From Agilicoccus flavus (lineage in GTDB: Bacteria > Actinomycetota > Actinomycetes > Actinomycetales > Dermatophilaceae), in NCBI RefSeq assembly GCF_014857905.1, contig NZ_JACYXE010000007.1, positions 1 through 64,000 of the forward strand: a stretch of DNA of 64,000 nt, given 5' to 3'. The notes beneath the pieces are model-generated. The model was not told the DNA's origin and made no database searches. It saw only the letters and a program-made list of their open reading frames with translations. Positions within the stretch are counted from its first letter, which is position 1. Each line of letters opens with the position of its first letter. This document shows positions 16,169 through 25,194 of the stretch, one piece after another. The position numbers were made by a program, and so were the translations under genes.

Positions 16169-16549
16169 ATGACCGATTGCAACGCTCCCGAGCCCACCGA
16201 ACCCGTGCTCCAGGACCCGACCGACCCGGCCGATCCCGCCGCGGGCGAGCCGACCCAGGCCCCGTCCGCCCCCGCCCAGCAGACGCAGCAGTCACAGCAG
16301 ACCCAGCAGTCACAGCAGTCACAGCAGAGCGGTGATGTCATCGGCGCCGGCGGCGGCGACAACACGACCGAGAAGGACCCCGAGACGTGGGTCACCGGCG
16401 ACGAGCCGATGACGGGGGCCCAGCGCAGCTACCTCGACACCCTCGCCCGCGACGCTGGCGAGACCCTTCCGGCCGACCTCACCAAGGCGCAGGCGAGCGA
16501 GCACATCGACCGCCTCCAGGCCCAGACGGGCCGGGGCCAGAACTCCTGA
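16169..16549 (+). CDS. DUF3072 domain protein with a Gln/Ser repeat linker
   Basis: This 126-aa acidic, hydrophilic protein has a Pro/Glu/Asp-rich N-terminus and a Gln-Gln-Ser/Thr repeat (residues about 37-54). The C-terminal block, WVTGDEPMTGAQRSYLDTLA to EHIDRLQ, matches DUF3072, a short two-helix domain of unknown function in actinobacteria. The repeat is encoded by six imperfect 9-bp CAGCAGwCA units, so its length could vary between strains. It has no signal peptide or membrane segment. It is monocistronic with a leaderless-type start; its function is unknown. Confidence 0.85.
   Translation: MTDCNAPEPTEPVLQDPTDPADPAAGEPTQAPSAPAQQTQQSQQTQQSQQSQQSGDVIGAGGGDNTTEKDPETWVTGDEPMTGAQRSYLDTLARDAGETLPADLTKAQASEHIDRLQAQTGRGQNS
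16277..16330 (+). repeat. 9-bp tandem repeat (CAGCAGtCA) inside the DUF3072 gene
   Basis: Six near-identical 9-bp units encode Gln-Gln-(Ser/Thr). Loss or gain of a unit keeps the frame, so this is a plausible length-variable microsatellite. Confidence 0.8.
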
Positions 16550-16978
16550 GCCCGGGCCCGGTCCGGGCCGGGTCCTGCCCGCCGCGCCCCCGCCCCGCCA
16601 TCGCGGGTCGGGGGCGCCGGCGTGGGGTCGGACGCGGGGGTGCGCGTGCAGGTCGCGGCGGGTCTGCGGCCCCGGGCGCCGTGGCCCTCGCGCAAGGCGC
16701 GGTCGGTCGCCCGCCGCGCAGCAGGTAGACTCATACGTGGTTGACCTGCACAGTCTCGCCTGGGTCATCCGGTGGGCAGTCCTACTGCATGCCCGGAGCG
16801 GCGCATCGCGCGCTCCGAATCAGGCCGACGTGCATGCGAATCGACTCCGACCTCGCTCGGCGAGGAGAGTCCCGCGTCGGCCGTGACGGGTCACCTGAGC
16901 ACCCGCACCGATGCGCCCACACGAACCGCGCCCACGGCGCCGGGTTCGCTGCGGCGGGACACCATCGAAAGTGATCCT
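16550..16978 (+). promoter_or_regulatory. promoter and long 5' leader of the DEAD-box helicase gene
   Basis: This 429-bp stretch has no convincing gene. TAGACT at 16726-16731 resembles the -10 elements before several starts in this window. It would start transcription near 16739, giving a leader of about 240 nt before the TTG at 16979. The leader includes purine-rich and potentially structured parts (for example CGAGCTCGGCG-type segments). Cold-inducible RNA helicase genes often have long regulatory leaders. Alternatively, the open frame from 16772 could extend the protein, but its Ser/Thr/Arg-rich translation looks unlike protein sequence. Confidence 0.45.
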
Positions 16979-18553
16979 TTGCCTGTCTCCACCTTCGCCG
17001 AGCTCGGCGTGCCCGCCTCCCTCGAGGCTGTCCTGTCCGAGCGCGACATCATCACCCCCACGCCCATCCAGGCCGCCACGCTGCCCGACTCGCTCGCCGG
17101 CCGCGACGTGCTCGGCCGCGGCCGCACCGGCTCCGGCAAGACGTACGCGTTCCTCCTGCCGGTGATCGCGCGACTGCTGAAGGGGCGCCGCGCCGGTGCC
17201 AAGCGGCCCCGGGCCCTCATCCTCGCCCCGACGCGTGAGCTCGCCGGCCAGATCCTCGAGGCCGCGCAGCCCCTCGCGGCCGCCGGCCGCCTGAGCACGC
17301 TCGCCGTCTTCGGCGGCGTCAACCAGAACCCGCAGGTCCGCGCCCTGGCCGCCGGTGTCGACCTGCTCGTGGCGTGCCCCGGCCGCCTCGAGGACCTCAT
17401 GGGTCAGGGGCACGTGTCCCTCGACGCCGTCGAGATCGTCGTCCTCGACGAGGCCGACCACATGGCCGACCTCGGCTTCCTGCCCGGCGTGCGCCGCATC
17501 CTGCGCGCCACCCCGCAGGGCGGCCAGCGGCTCCTGTTCTCGGCCACCCTCGACCGCGGCGTCGACGTCATCGCCAAGACGTTCCTGCACGACCCGGTCA
17601 CGCACCACGCGGACTCCCCGCAGTCGCCCATCTCGACGATGAGCCACCACGTGCTGCACGTCGACAAGGACGACCGCGTGTCCGTCGTCGCCGACCTCGC
17701 GGCCGCTCCCGGCCGCACGGTCGTCTTCACGCGCACCAAGCACGGCGCCAAGAAGCTCGCGAAGCAGCTCAACGCCGTCGGCGTGCCCGCGGTCGAGCTG
17801 CACGGCAACCTCGCGCAGGGCGCCCGGACCCGCAACCTCGACGCGTTCCACTCGGGCGCGGCGTCGACGCTCGTCGCGACCGACATCGCGGCGCGCGGCA
17901 TCCACGTCGACGACGTGGGCCTCGTCATCCACGCCGACCCGCCGGTCGAGCACAAGGCGTACCTGCACCGGTCGGGCCGCACCGCGCGGGCCGGCGCGAG
18001 CGGCACCGTCGTCACCCTCATGCTCGACGAGCAGGTTCGCGACGTGCGCGCCCTCACCAAGGCCGCCGGCATCAAGCCGACGACGACCCGCGTGAACCCG
18101 ACCCACGCCCTGCTGCGCGAGCTCGCCCCGGGCGAGCGCGTGTTCGCCGAGCCGGGCACCTCGCCCGTGGCCGCGCCGCCGCAGCAGCAGCGCGCGGGTG
18201 GCCGGGGCGGCGCCGGCCGCTCCGAGAACCGGTCCGAGGCCGGCTCGAGCGCGCCCGGTGGGCGCGGACGCGGCCGGGGTGGTCGGGGCCGCGGTCGCGG
18301 CCAGGCAGGCGAGGGCGTCGCCCCCGCGGCCCGCACGCCGCGTCAGGGCGGGCGCCGCGGTCAGGGCGGCCAGTCCGGCCCCGGCGCGCAGGCCAACGGC
18401 CAGCGACCGGCAGCCCCGAACCACGGCGGGGAGCCCCGCCGGTCCGCGGCGGCGCCGGCACCGAGCGGGCGTCGCAGCCCGCTCGCCCCGCCGCGCCGAG
18501 CGGGGGCGGCCGACTTCTCGTCCCGCTCCAGCGCCGGACGCCGCGGCCGCTGA
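16979..18553 (+). CDS. DEAD-box ATP-dependent RNA helicase with a GR/RGG-rich tail
   Basis: This is an RNA helicase of about 524 aa from the proposed TTG start. Motifs appear in order: Q-motif region (FAELGVPASLEAVL, TPIQAATLP), I RTGSGKT, Ia APTRELA, Ib CPGRL, II DEAD (VVLDEADHMADLGF), III SAT, IV VVFTRTKHGAKKL, V TLVATDIAARGIHV, VI HRSGRTARAG. The C-terminal 110 residues are Gly/Arg/Gln-rich (GRGRGGRGRGRGQ), an RNA-binding tail as in RhlE/CsdA-like helicases. The start is uncertain: an open frame reaches back to 16772, but homology begins after TTG 16979. The role is RNA unwinding in ribosome assembly, mRNA decay or cold adaptation. Confidence 0.93.
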   Translation: MPVSTFAELGVPASLEAVLSERDIITPTPIQAATLPDSLAGRDVLGRGRTGSGKTYAFLLPVIARLLKGRRAGAKRPRALILAPTRELAGQILEAAQPLAAAGRLSTLAVFGGVNQNPQVRALAAGVDLLVACPGRLEDLMGQGHVSLDAVEIVVLDEADHMADLGFLPGVRRILRATPQGGQRLLFSATLDRGVDVIAKTFLHDPVTHHADSPQSPISTMSHHVLHVDKDDRVSVVADLAAAPGRTVVFTRTKHGAKKLAKQLNAVGVPAVELHGNLAQGARTRNLDAFHSGAASTLVATDIAARGIHVDDVGLVIHADPPVEHKAYLHRSGRTARAGASGTVVTLMLDEQVRDVRALTKAAGIKPTTTRVNPTHALLRELAPGERVFAEPGTSPVAAPPQQQRAGGRGGAGRSENRSEAGSSAPGGRGRGRGGRGRGRGQAGEGVAPAARTPRQGGRRGQGGQSGPGAQANGQRPAAPNHGGEPRRSAAAPAPSGRRSPLAPPRRAGAADFSSRSSAGRRGR

Positions 18554-18587
18554 CCCAGGTCCCGGCCGCTGACGGCCCTGTTTCACG

Positions 18588-18624
18588 CGACGCCCCGCTC
18601 ACCGCACCGGTGGGCGGGGCGTCG
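18588..18624. terminator. hairpin terminator downstream of the helicase gene
   Basis: The perfect 11-bp stem CGACGCCCCGC (18588-18598) pairs with 18614-18624. Its 15-nt loop contains a smaller stem (CACCG/CGGTG). It lies between convergent helicase and hipA genes. A 17-bp direct repeat (GTCGTCCGTGACCTCGG at 18705 and 18724) follows, of unknown meaning. Confidence 0.7.
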
Positions 18625-18755
18625 TCGTCCAGGAAAGCGCCGTCGCCCCCCGGGGTCGGCGAGTGGCGGACGCCACCACCTGGTGCTCGTGCGTCGACGG
18701 GCGTGTCGTCCGTGACCTCGGGAGTCGTCCGTGACCTCGGAGAAGCGAGATGGGG

Positions 18756-19988
18756 TCAGACCGACCGGGCCACGGCCTCGAGGCGCAGGTCGATGGACTC
18801 GGCCATCATGGCGATCTCGCTCTCGCCGATCCGGTGCCTGCGCGCCCCGTCGCGCCAACCGGCAAGCGACGCAGCGACACCTCGAACTCTGTCCCGGGCC
18901 TGGTCGATGGTGAGGCTGCAGTCTTCCGCCAGGGCCAGCAGACCGTCCACCTCGTCGGGCTGGGCGTCGGCTCCCATGATCGAGGTCGAGCGGGCCCGCC
19001 ACGGATCCGGGTTCGGGTTGACGTCGAACACCGGGCTCAAGGTCCACGAGCCCTGCTCGGCGAGGAAACCGTGGTTGCGCAGGTGGTCGTCCGTGTTGCC
19101 CAGGGCGATGCCGGCGGCCACGCGGTCGAAGAGCTCGTGATGGTCACGCCTCGGGGACAGGGACAGGTCACGCATCGCCTCGGCGACGTCGGCGTAGTCG
19201 CGGTGCTCCCCGTCGACGGACCCAGTGGCGGTCAGGGCGCTGATGTACCCGACGCGATCACCGGCAACGGTCCGGTCGAACCTGCGGAGGATCAGCACGC
19301 TACGGTCCCCGATGCGGGTGAGTCTCCGCTGCGGCACCCGGATGCCTGCCGTCTCCATCAGGTCGAGAGCGGTGGCCTCCCACGCCATGACGTCCCAATC
19401 GTCGCCGGGATGCGGGAACTTGGCGATCGCCAGACTCCCGTCGTCCAGGCGTACCGCGGCCTTCGGGCGGGCGCCTCCGAGGCCGGTGGTGCCGGTGTCC
19501 ATGAGCTGCTTGACGGCGGCGGTCGGGTCGTGCTGTGACGTCAGCTCGTCGGAGGCGCGCAGGAGCCGCGGCAGCGAGACGAGGGGCGGCACGCTCGAGG
19601 GCTTCCCCAGGAACCGCTCGTGACCGGGCAAGCGAAAGCGCAGAGCGCCCTGGCGGGTGTCGTCGCTGACGCCGAGGAGGAAGTCCAGGTCGTCGAGGCC
19701 GTGCGCAGCCCGCCCCTCCTCGCGAGCGCGCATCCGTTCGGCCTTCTCGATGAGGTTGCGGCCCCACCGGTCGGGGGCGCTGTCGGCGAAGGCGCGGACG
19801 AGTCCGCTCTGGTGCTGGGATCCCGACACCAGGGGTAGGGCAGGATCGATGGCCATCCCGCCGCTCGCCAGGTAGTGCGGGTCATAGACGAAGGTGGTGG
19901 AGATCCGGCCGCGGGACCGGGTCACGTGGGCCTGACCGACCGGTCTGTCCCGCCCGGAGCCGGCCAGGACGACATCGACCGTGGTCAT
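18756..19988 (-). CDS. hipA: HipA-family serine/threonine kinase toxin
   Basis: This 410-aa HipA toxin has the N-terminal HipA_1 domain (VDVVLAGS...FVYDPHYLASG) and a PI3/4K-like kinase domain. The Gly-rich loop is GTTGLGGARPKAAV, a Lys lies in SLAIAKFP, the catalytic segment is GIALGNTDDHLRNHGF, and the metal-binding Asp is in SPVFDVNPNP. HipA kinases phosphorylate aminoacyl-tRNA synthetases (GltX in E. coli; TrpS in some relatives) and cause growth arrest or persistence. The start overlaps the hipB stop as ATGA, the usual antitoxin-first arrangement. All key catalytic residues are intact. Confidence 0.93.
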   Translation of the reverse strand: MTTVDVVLAGSGRDRPVGQAHVTRSRGRISTTFVYDPHYLASGGMAIDPALPLVSGSQHQSGLVRAFADSAPDRWGRNLIEKAERMRAREEGRAAHGLDDLDFLLGVSDDTRQGALRFRLPGHERFLGKPSSVPPLVSLPRLLRASDELTSQHDPTAAVKQLMDTGTTGLGGARPKAAVRLDDGSLAIAKFPHPGDDWDVMAWEATALDLMETAGIRVPQRRLTRIGDRSVLILRRFDRTVAGDRVGYISALTATGSVDGEHRDYADVAEAMRDLSLSPRRDHHELFDRVAAGIALGNTDDHLRNHGFLAEQGSWTLSPVFDVNPNPDPWRARSTSIMGADAQPDEVDGLLALAEDCSLTIDQARDRVRGVAASLAGWRDGARRHRIGESEIAMMAESIDLRLEAVARSV

Positions 19989-20272
19989 CGCGCGCGCTTC
20001 TTGGTGAGTCTGCCGGCGCGCAACCGACCGATGTCGCTACCGAGCGGATCGATCGATCCGACGGCCGCGTCGAGCACTCCCAGCGCGCGCAGAACCTGAG
20101 CGACGTTGCGGAAACTCACGCTCGGATCCCCGGTCTCGATCTTGCGCAGGGTGTCCCGAGTGATGCCGGCCCGCTCGGCCACCTGCTGGGCGGTGAGGCC
20201 AAGCACCATGCGCCAGCCCCGGACGTGCTCGCCGAACGTCTCGATCTGGCGGTCGATCCTGTATCCGGCCAT
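19985..20272 (-). CDS. hipB: HipB-like XRE antitoxin and autorepressor
   Basis: This 95-aa protein is a Cro/C1 helix-turn-helix (LTAQQVAERAGITRDTLRKIE, VSFRNVAQVLRALGV) with a basic C-terminus. It is the antitoxin that binds HipA and represses the operon. ATG 20272 has GGGAG 6 nt upstream and was preferred to the TTG at 20290. The stop overlaps the hipA start. A near-palindrome at 20312-20323 overlaps a likely -10 element and is the probable operator. Confidence 0.9.
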   Translation of the reverse strand: MAGYRIDRQIETFGEHVRGWRMVLGLTAQQVAERAGITRDTLRKIETGDPSVSFRNVAQVLRALGVLDAAVGSIDPLGSDIGRLRAGRLTKKRAR

Positions 20273-20311
20273 GGAGAGCTCCCTCGGCAATGACGATCAA
20301 GACGTTCACAG

Positions 20312-20323
20312 CATACCGATATG
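20312..20323 (-). promoter_or_regulatory. hipBA promoter/operator
   Basis: CATACCGATATG is a 12-bp near-palindrome (10 of 12 positions symmetric). On the coding (reverse) strand it runs into TATGCT, a good -10, with TGACGA about 18 nt further upstream. Autoregulation by HipB at such sites is the family norm. The 206 bp between hipB and arcC hold nothing else. Confidence 0.5.
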
Positions 20324-20478
20324 ACTGGTTCGCTCGTCATTTCGCTGGGCCCGTCACGGCCCAGGGAACCTTTCGTCGTCGCTGTGACGTCCGACGATGA
20401 CGGCGCGGGTACTGGCCGGGGGTGTGGAGGTGGAACGCGCCTCGAGGGACGTTCGATGATCCCGATCGATCGCGCCGC

Positions 20479-21444
20479 TCAGACCTCGACCGTGAGCTCG
20501 TGGCGGGGGGTGAGGTCGTCCGGGCCGCCGTAGTCGCCGCCGGGGGTGATGATCGTGCCCGCGGTTCCCTCGAGCATCGCCGCGGCGTCCTCGAGGCGGC
20601 CGATCGCGGCGAGGTCGCCGGTGAGCTCGACGAATCGGCAGGCGGCCTCGATCTTCGGGCCCATCGAGCCGGCGGGGGCGCCGAGCCGGCGGAGCAGCCC
20701 GGGCGTGGCCCGCGTGATCGGCTCCGCGTGGTCGGTGCCGAAGTCCCGCATGACGTGGGGCACGTCGGTGAGGACGAGCAGCGCGTCCGCCTCGAGGGCC
20801 TCCGCGAGGCGCCCGGCCGACAGGTCCTTGTCGATGACGGCCTCGACGCCCTTGAGCTTGCCCCGCTCGTCGCGCACGACGGGGATGCCGCCGCCCCCCG
20901 AGCAGACGACGACGGCGCCCGAGCTGAGCAGCAGCCGGATGATGCGCGTCTCGACGACCCGCTGCGGCGTCGGCGAGGCGACGACCCGCCGCCACGCGTC
21001 ACCGTCGGCCTTGACCTGCCACCCGTACCGCTCCGCCTTCTCGCGGGCCTCGGCCTCGGAATAGACCTCGCCGACGAACTTCGTCGGGTGCTCGAACGCC
21101 GGGTCGTGCGCGAGCACGAGGGTCTGGTTGACCAGGCCGGCCACCTGACGCCCCGGCAGGTGGTTCTGCAGCGACTGGAGCAGCCAGTACCCGATCATCC
21201 CCTGCGTCTGCGCGCCGAGGACGTCGAGCGGGTAGGGCCGCGACAGATTGGGATCGGTCACGCTCTCGAGGGCCAGCACTCCCACCTGCGGCCCGTTGCC
21301 GTGCGTGATGACGAGTTCGTGCTCCCGCGCCAGCGGGGCGAGGGAGGCGATGGCGGTCTCGACGTTCTGCCGCTGCGGTTCCGCGTCGGGCTTCTGCCCG
21401 CGCCGGAGCAGGGCGTTCCCGCCGAGGGCGACGACGATGCGCAT
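20479..21444 (-). CDS. arcC: carbamate kinase
   Basis: This 321-aa amino-acid-kinase-fold enzyme transfers phosphate from carbamoyl phosphate to ADP, giving ATP, NH3 and CO2. Landmarks are VVALGGNALLRRGQ, ITHGNGPQVG, VVCSGGGGIPVV, VIDKDLSAGRLAEAL, LLVLTDVPHV and GSMGPKIEAACRFVE. It is the third gene of the arginine deiminase set, separated from arcB by 17 bp. Its long upstream open frame is antisense to neighbours and was ignored. ArcC gives the ATP yield of arginine fermentation. Confidence 0.95.
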   Translation of the reverse strand: MRIVVALGGNALLRRGQKPDAEPQRQNVETAIASLAPLAREHELVITHGNGPQVGVLALESVTDPNLSRPYPLDVLGAQTQGMIGYWLLQSLQNHLPGRQVAGLVNQTLVLAHDPAFEHPTKFVGEVYSEAEAREKAERYGWQVKADGDAWRRVVASPTPQRVVETRIIRLLLSSGAVVVCSGGGGIPVVRDERGKLKGVEAVIDKDLSAGRLAEALEADALLVLTDVPHVMRDFGTDHAEPITRATPGLLRRLGAPAGSMGPKIEAACRFVELTGDLAAIGRLEDAAAMLEGTAGTIITPGGDYGGPDDLTPRHELTVEV

Positions 21445-21461
21445 GACTCTTCCCCTCCCGC

Positions 21462-22463
21462 TCAGGACCCGAGGGTGGCGACCATGACGGCCTTGATCGT
21501 GTGCATCCGGTTCTCGGCCTGGTCGAAGACGATCGAGGCGTCGGACTCGAACACGTCGTCGGTGACCTCGAGGGCGCTCATGCCGGTGGCCCGGTAGATC
21601 TCCTCGCCGACCGCCGTCCGGCGGTCGTGGAACGCGGGCAGGCAGTGCATGAACTTGACGTGCGGGTTCTCGGTCGCCTTCAACAGGTCGGCGTTGACCT
21701 GGAAGTCCTTGAGCAGTTCGATCCGCTCGTCCCAGACCTCCTTCGGTTCGCCCATCGACACCCACACGTCGGTGTAGACGAAGTCGACGCCGCGCACGCC
21801 GGCGGCGACGTCGTCCGTCACGGTGATCCGCGCGCCGGTCCGCTCGGCGATCCGCTTCGCCTCGGCGACGACCTCGGCGGTGTTCTGCAGCGCCGACGGG
21901 GCGACCATCCGCACGTCCATCCCCGCGAGCGCGCCGCTGACGAGGAGGGAGTTGCCGACGTTGTTCCGCGCGTCGCCGACGTAGGCGAACGACACCTGCG
22001 AGAGGGGCTTGTCGGAGTGCTCGGTCATCGTCAACTGGTCGGCGAGCATCTGCGTGGGGTGCCACTCGTCGGTGAGGCCGTTCCACACCGGCACGCTCGC
22101 GTACCGGGCCAGGGTCTCGACCTTCTCCTGCGCCGACCCGCGGTACTCGATCCCGTCGTACATGCGGCCCAGCACCCGGGCCGTGTCCTTCATCGACTCC
22201 TTGTGCCCGATCTGGCTGCCCGTCGGCTCGAGGTAGGTGACGCGGGCGCCCTGGTCGTACGCCGCGACCTCGAACGCGCACCGGGTGCGCGTCGACGTCT
22301 TCTCGAAGATGAGCGCGACGTTCTTCCCCCGCAGGCGCGGCACCTCCGTGCCCGCGTACTTCGCGGCCTTGAGGTCGGCCGACAGGCGCAGCAGGTAGGC
22401 CCACTCGGCGGGGGTGAAGTCCAGCTCCTTGACGAAGGAGCGGTGACGCAGGTTGAACGCCAT
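21462..22463 (-). CDS. arcB: ornithine carbamoyltransferase, catabolic
   Basis: This 333-aa protein carries the carbamoyl phosphate motif FEKTSTRTR, the HPTQ motif ([13 protein letters not shown]) and the ornithine-binding [10 protein letters not shown], plus [11 protein letters not shown]-type SMG loop residues (VWVSMGEP). Its place between arcA and arcC argues for the catabolic role: phosphorolysis of citrulline to ornithine and carbamoyl phosphate. Sequence alone does not exclude biosynthetic ArgF activity. It starts 6 bp after the arcA stop. Confidence 0.95.
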   Translation of the reverse strand: MAFNLRHRSFVKELDFTPAEWAYLLRLSADLKAAKYAGTEVPRLRGKNVALIFEKTSTRTRCAFEVAAYDQGARVTYLEPTGSQIGHKESMKDTARVLGRMYDGIEYRGSAQEKVETLARYASVPVWNGLTDEWHPTQMLADQLTMTEHSDKPLSQVSFAYVGDARNNVGNSLLVSGALAGMDVRMVAPSALQNTAEVVAEAKRIAERTGARITVTDDVAAGVRGVDFVYTDVWVSMGEPKEVWDERIELLKDFQVNADLLKATENPHVKFMHCLPAFHDRRTAVGEEIYRATGMSALEVTDDVFESDASIVFDQAENRMHTIKAVMVATLGS

Positions 22464-22469
22464 GGCGAC

Positions 22470-23717
22470 TCAGATGTCCTCTCGCTCGACCGGGCAGCTC
22501 ATGCAGCGGGGGCCGCCGCGGCCCCGACCCAGCTCGCTCCCGGGGATGGTGACCACCTCGACGCCGTTCTCGCGCAGGTGGGTGTTGCTGACGACGTTGC
22601 GCTCGTAGGCGATGACGACGCCGGGGCGGACGGCGAGCACGTTGCACCCGTCGTCCCACTGCTCCCGCTCGGCCGCCCCCAGGTCCTGGGTGGCCGTGAG
22701 GGTGCGGATCTCGTCGATGCCGATGGCGTGCCCGATGACCCGGTGCATGTCCTCCGGCGGGTGGGCCTCGACGTGGAAGTTCGCCCCCGGGCGGCCGGCG
22801 TCCTCGCCCGGGGTGAGCGTGAACGACGGCAGCATGCCCAGGCCCGCGAACTTCGTGAAGGTGTGGTCGTCGACCATCGACATCACGGTGTCGAGGTGCA
22901 TCATCGCGCGGCTGTTCGGCATCTGGACGGCCACGACGGTGCGCGCCGCGCCGGCGGAGAAGAGCTGCTGGGCGAGGCGTTCCACCGCCTGCGGGGTGGT
23001 CCGCTCGCTCATGCCGACGAGGACCGCGCCGCGGCCGAGGACGTGGACGTCGCCGCCCTCCATCGTGGCGAGGCCCACGCCGAGGCCGCCGCCCCAGCGC
23101 TCGAACCCGTCCCCACCGCGGCTGAGCGTGGGGTGCCAGCCGTAGATCGCCTCGTAGTTCATCGACTCCCGCATGCGCGCGACCATGCGCATCGAGTTGA
23201 CCGAGACCCCGCCGTAGACCCAGCACGACGTGTCGCGCGTGAACAGGTGGTTGGGCAGGGGGGCGAGCACGAACTCGCCCGCCGCGGCCGTGCCGAGCAC
23301 CAGGGAGTCGGGGGTGCGGGGCAGGCGCGCCAGAGCCTCCTCCTTCGTCAGGCCGCCGATGAGGGTGTCGGACAGCTCGGCCGACGGCATCGCGTCGAGG
23401 ACGCCCATGAGCGGCTCGATCGACGCCGGCCCGAACACCTCCTCGTCGAGCAGCTTGGTCAGCAGGAAGGCGCGCGCCTCCGGCACGTCGAGGGTCTCGG
23501 TGAGCAGGTCCGACAGGTAGAGCACGTCGACGTCGAGCTCCCGCAGCCGGTCGGCGAACTGGTCGTGCTCGGCCTGCGCGGCCTCCAGCCAGGGCAGCTC
23601 GTCGAAGAGTAGCCCGTCCTTGTTCGACGGGGTGATGCGCGAGAGCTCGAGCCCCGGGCGGTGCAGGATCACGCGGCGCAGCGCTCCGACCTCCGAGCCG
23701 ACGTAGGCCTGGGACAT
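22470..23717 (-). CDS. arcA: arginine deiminase
   Basis: This 415-aa arginine deiminase hydrolyses L-arginine to citrulline and ammonia. Motifs are [37 protein letters not shown] (catalytic Asp region), [21 protein letters not shown] (catalytic His) and the C-terminal nucleophile Cys in [10 protein letters not shown]. It is first in the arcABC operon, with 6-17 bp gaps. No arcD antiporter is in the cluster. Under anoxic or acid stress the set would yield ATP and ammonia. Confidence 0.96.
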   Translation of the reverse strand: MSQAYVGSEVGALRRVILHRPGLELSRITPSNKDGLLFDELPWLEAAQAEHDQFADRLRELDVDVLYLSDLLTETLDVPEARAFLLTKLLDEEVFGPASIEPLMGVLDAMPSAELSDTLIGGLTKEEALARLPRTPDSLVLGTAAAGEFVLAPLPNHLFTRDTSCWVYGGVSVNSMRMVARMRESMNYEAIYGWHPTLSRGGDGFERWGGGLGVGLATMEGGDVHVLGRGAVLVGMSERTTPQAVERLAQQLFSAGAARTVVAVQMPNSRAMMHLDTVMSMVDDHTFTKFAGLGMLPSFTLTPGEDAGRPGANFHVEAHPPEDMHRVIGHAIGIDEIRTLTATQDLGAAEREQWDDGCNVLAVRPGVVIAYERNVVSNTHLRENGVEVVTIPGSELGRGRGGPRCMSCPVEREDI

Positions 23718-23919
23718 GGGGGTTCCTCTCTGCGGACGGCGCCGGAGTCGGGCGTCGGGCGGGGGCCTGCCGGACGCGCGCGAGGCGGGATGCGAAGCAC
23801 CACCTAACCACGACCCACGGACGGTGACGGCGCGGTTGCGGAGGATCGGGCGGGCGGGCGCGTTTCGCATCATGGGCCCGGCCGACCGCCACCCGGCCCG
23901 CGGGCGGACAATCGAGCCC

Positions 23920-25116
23920 ATGAAGGCGCTCCTCCTCGAGAACATCCACACCGAAGCCCAGGCCGCGCTCGCGAACGCCGGGATCGAGGTCGAGACCCGC
24001 GCCGGCGCCCTGTCCGAGGACGAGCTCGTCGCCGCGCTGACCGACGTCGACCTCCTCGGCATCCGGTCGACGACGCAGGTGACCGCGCGGGTGGTCGAGT
24101 CGGCGCCGCACCTGCTCGCCATCGGCTGCTTCTGCATCGGCACCAACCAGGTGGACCTCGCCGCGGCCGCCCGGGCGGGCATCCCCGTCTTCAACGCGCC
24201 GTTCTCCAACACGCGCTCGGTCGTCGAGCTCGTCATCGCCGAGATCATCGTCATGGCCCGCCGGCTCACCGAGAAGAACGCCGAGCTGCACGCCGGCGTG
24301 TGGAACAAGAACGCCAAGGGCAGCCACGAGATCCGCGGCCGCAAGCTCGGCATCGTCGGCTACGGCAACATCGGCAGCCAGCTCTCGGTCGTCGCCGAGA
24401 TGCTCGGGATGGACGTGTACTACTACGACACCGAGGAGAAGCTCGCCCTCGGCAACGCGACCCGGTGCGCGTCGCTCGAGGAGCTGCTCGACGTCGTCGA
24501 GTGCGTCACGCTGCACGTCGACGGTCGCGAAGGCAACGCCGGGTTCTTCGGCGCCGAGCAGTTCCGGCGGATGCGGAAGCGGTCCCTGTTCCTCAACCTC
24601 TCCCGCGGCTTCGTCGTCGACTACGAGGCGCTCGCGGCCGCCCTCCGCGACGGGCACATCGCCGGCGCGGCGGTCGACGTCTTCCCGAACGAGCCGAAGT
24701 CGCGCGGCGGCGAGTTCGTCTCGCCGCTGCAGAACGTGCCCAACGTCGTGCTCACCCCGCACGTGGGCGGGTCCACTGAGGAGGCGCAGCACGACATCGG
24801 CCGGTTCGTCGCCGCCAAGCTGCGTGACTTCGTCGCCCTCGGGACGACGTCGCTGTCGGTCAACAGCCCGACGCTCACGCTCACCGGCGAGCCCGGGGAG
24901 CACCGCATCGGCTACGTGCACCGCAACGTCCCGGGCGTCCTCGCCAAGCTCAACGCGATCCTCGCCGACCACGGGGCGAACATCGACGGCCAGCTGCTCG
25001 CGACGCGCGGCGAGATCGGTTACGTCGTCACCGACGTGAGCAAGGTGTGCGCCCCCGACGTCGTCCGCGACATCGAGGCCCTGCCGGAGTCGGTCCGCCT
25101 GCGCGTCATGGAGTGA
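23920..25116 (+). CDS. serA: D-3-phosphoglycerate dehydrogenase (ACT-domain type)
   Basis: This 398-aa protein starts serine synthesis by oxidising 3-phosphoglycerate with NAD. The 2-hydroxyacid dehydrogenase core shows [12 protein letters not shown], the nucleotide fold [20 protein letters not shown] near residue 150, [15 protein letters not shown], a catalytic Glu in VFPNEP, and the catalytic His in [13 protein letters not shown]. The C-terminal ACT domain ([19 protein letters not shown]) gives serine feedback. Length and layout match the E. coli-type enzyme, not the long actinobacterial form with an intervening domain. GACAAT lies 7 nt before the ATG (leaderless). It is divergent from arcA. 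Confidence 0.94.
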   Translation: MKALLLENIHTEAQAALANAGIEVETRAGALSEDELVAALTDVDLLGIRSTTQVTARVVESAPHLLAIGCFCIGTNQVDLAAAARAGIPVFNAPFSNTRSVVELVIAEIIVMARRLTEKNAELHAGVWNKNAKGSHEIRGRKLGIVGYGNIGSQLSVVAEMLGMDVYYYDTEEKLALGNATRCASLEELLDVVECVTLHVDGREGNAGFFGAEQFRRMRKRSLFLNLSRGFVVDYEALAAALRDGHIAGAAVDVFPNEPKSRGGEFVSPLQNVPNVVLTPHVGGSTEEAQHDIGRFVAAKLRDFVALGTTSLSVNSPTLTLTGEPGEHRIGYVHRNVPGVLAKLNAILADHGANIDGQLLATRGEIGYVVTDVSKVCAPDVVRDIEALPESVRLRVME

Positions 25117-25194
25117 AGCCCGCCGGCCGACCTCTGCCGTTCGGGCCCACCTGGGGCGCTCCGGCGGCCCGGCCGACGCACGGACGGTCCGGTT

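Noticed and set aside
16772-16978. 69-residue N-terminal extension of the DEAD-box helicase
   Set aside because: The translation is Arg/Ser/Thr-rich with no helicase similarity, and a likely promoter lies at 16726. It is better explained as leader RNA, though not excluded.
18705-18740. 17-bp direct repeat GTCGTCCGTGACCTCGG (two copies, 2-bp gap)
   Set aside because: Only two copies in a short gap between convergent genes; most simply a local duplication, noted with the terminator.
20479-24972. 1497-aa reverse open frame (and similar giants at 12345-14954, 35959-40284 and 55231-57759)
   Set aside because: High GC removes stop codons. Only the C-terminal parts correspond to real genes (arcC, sodC, ramB-like, hypothetical); the rest is antisense or out of frame to recognised genes.
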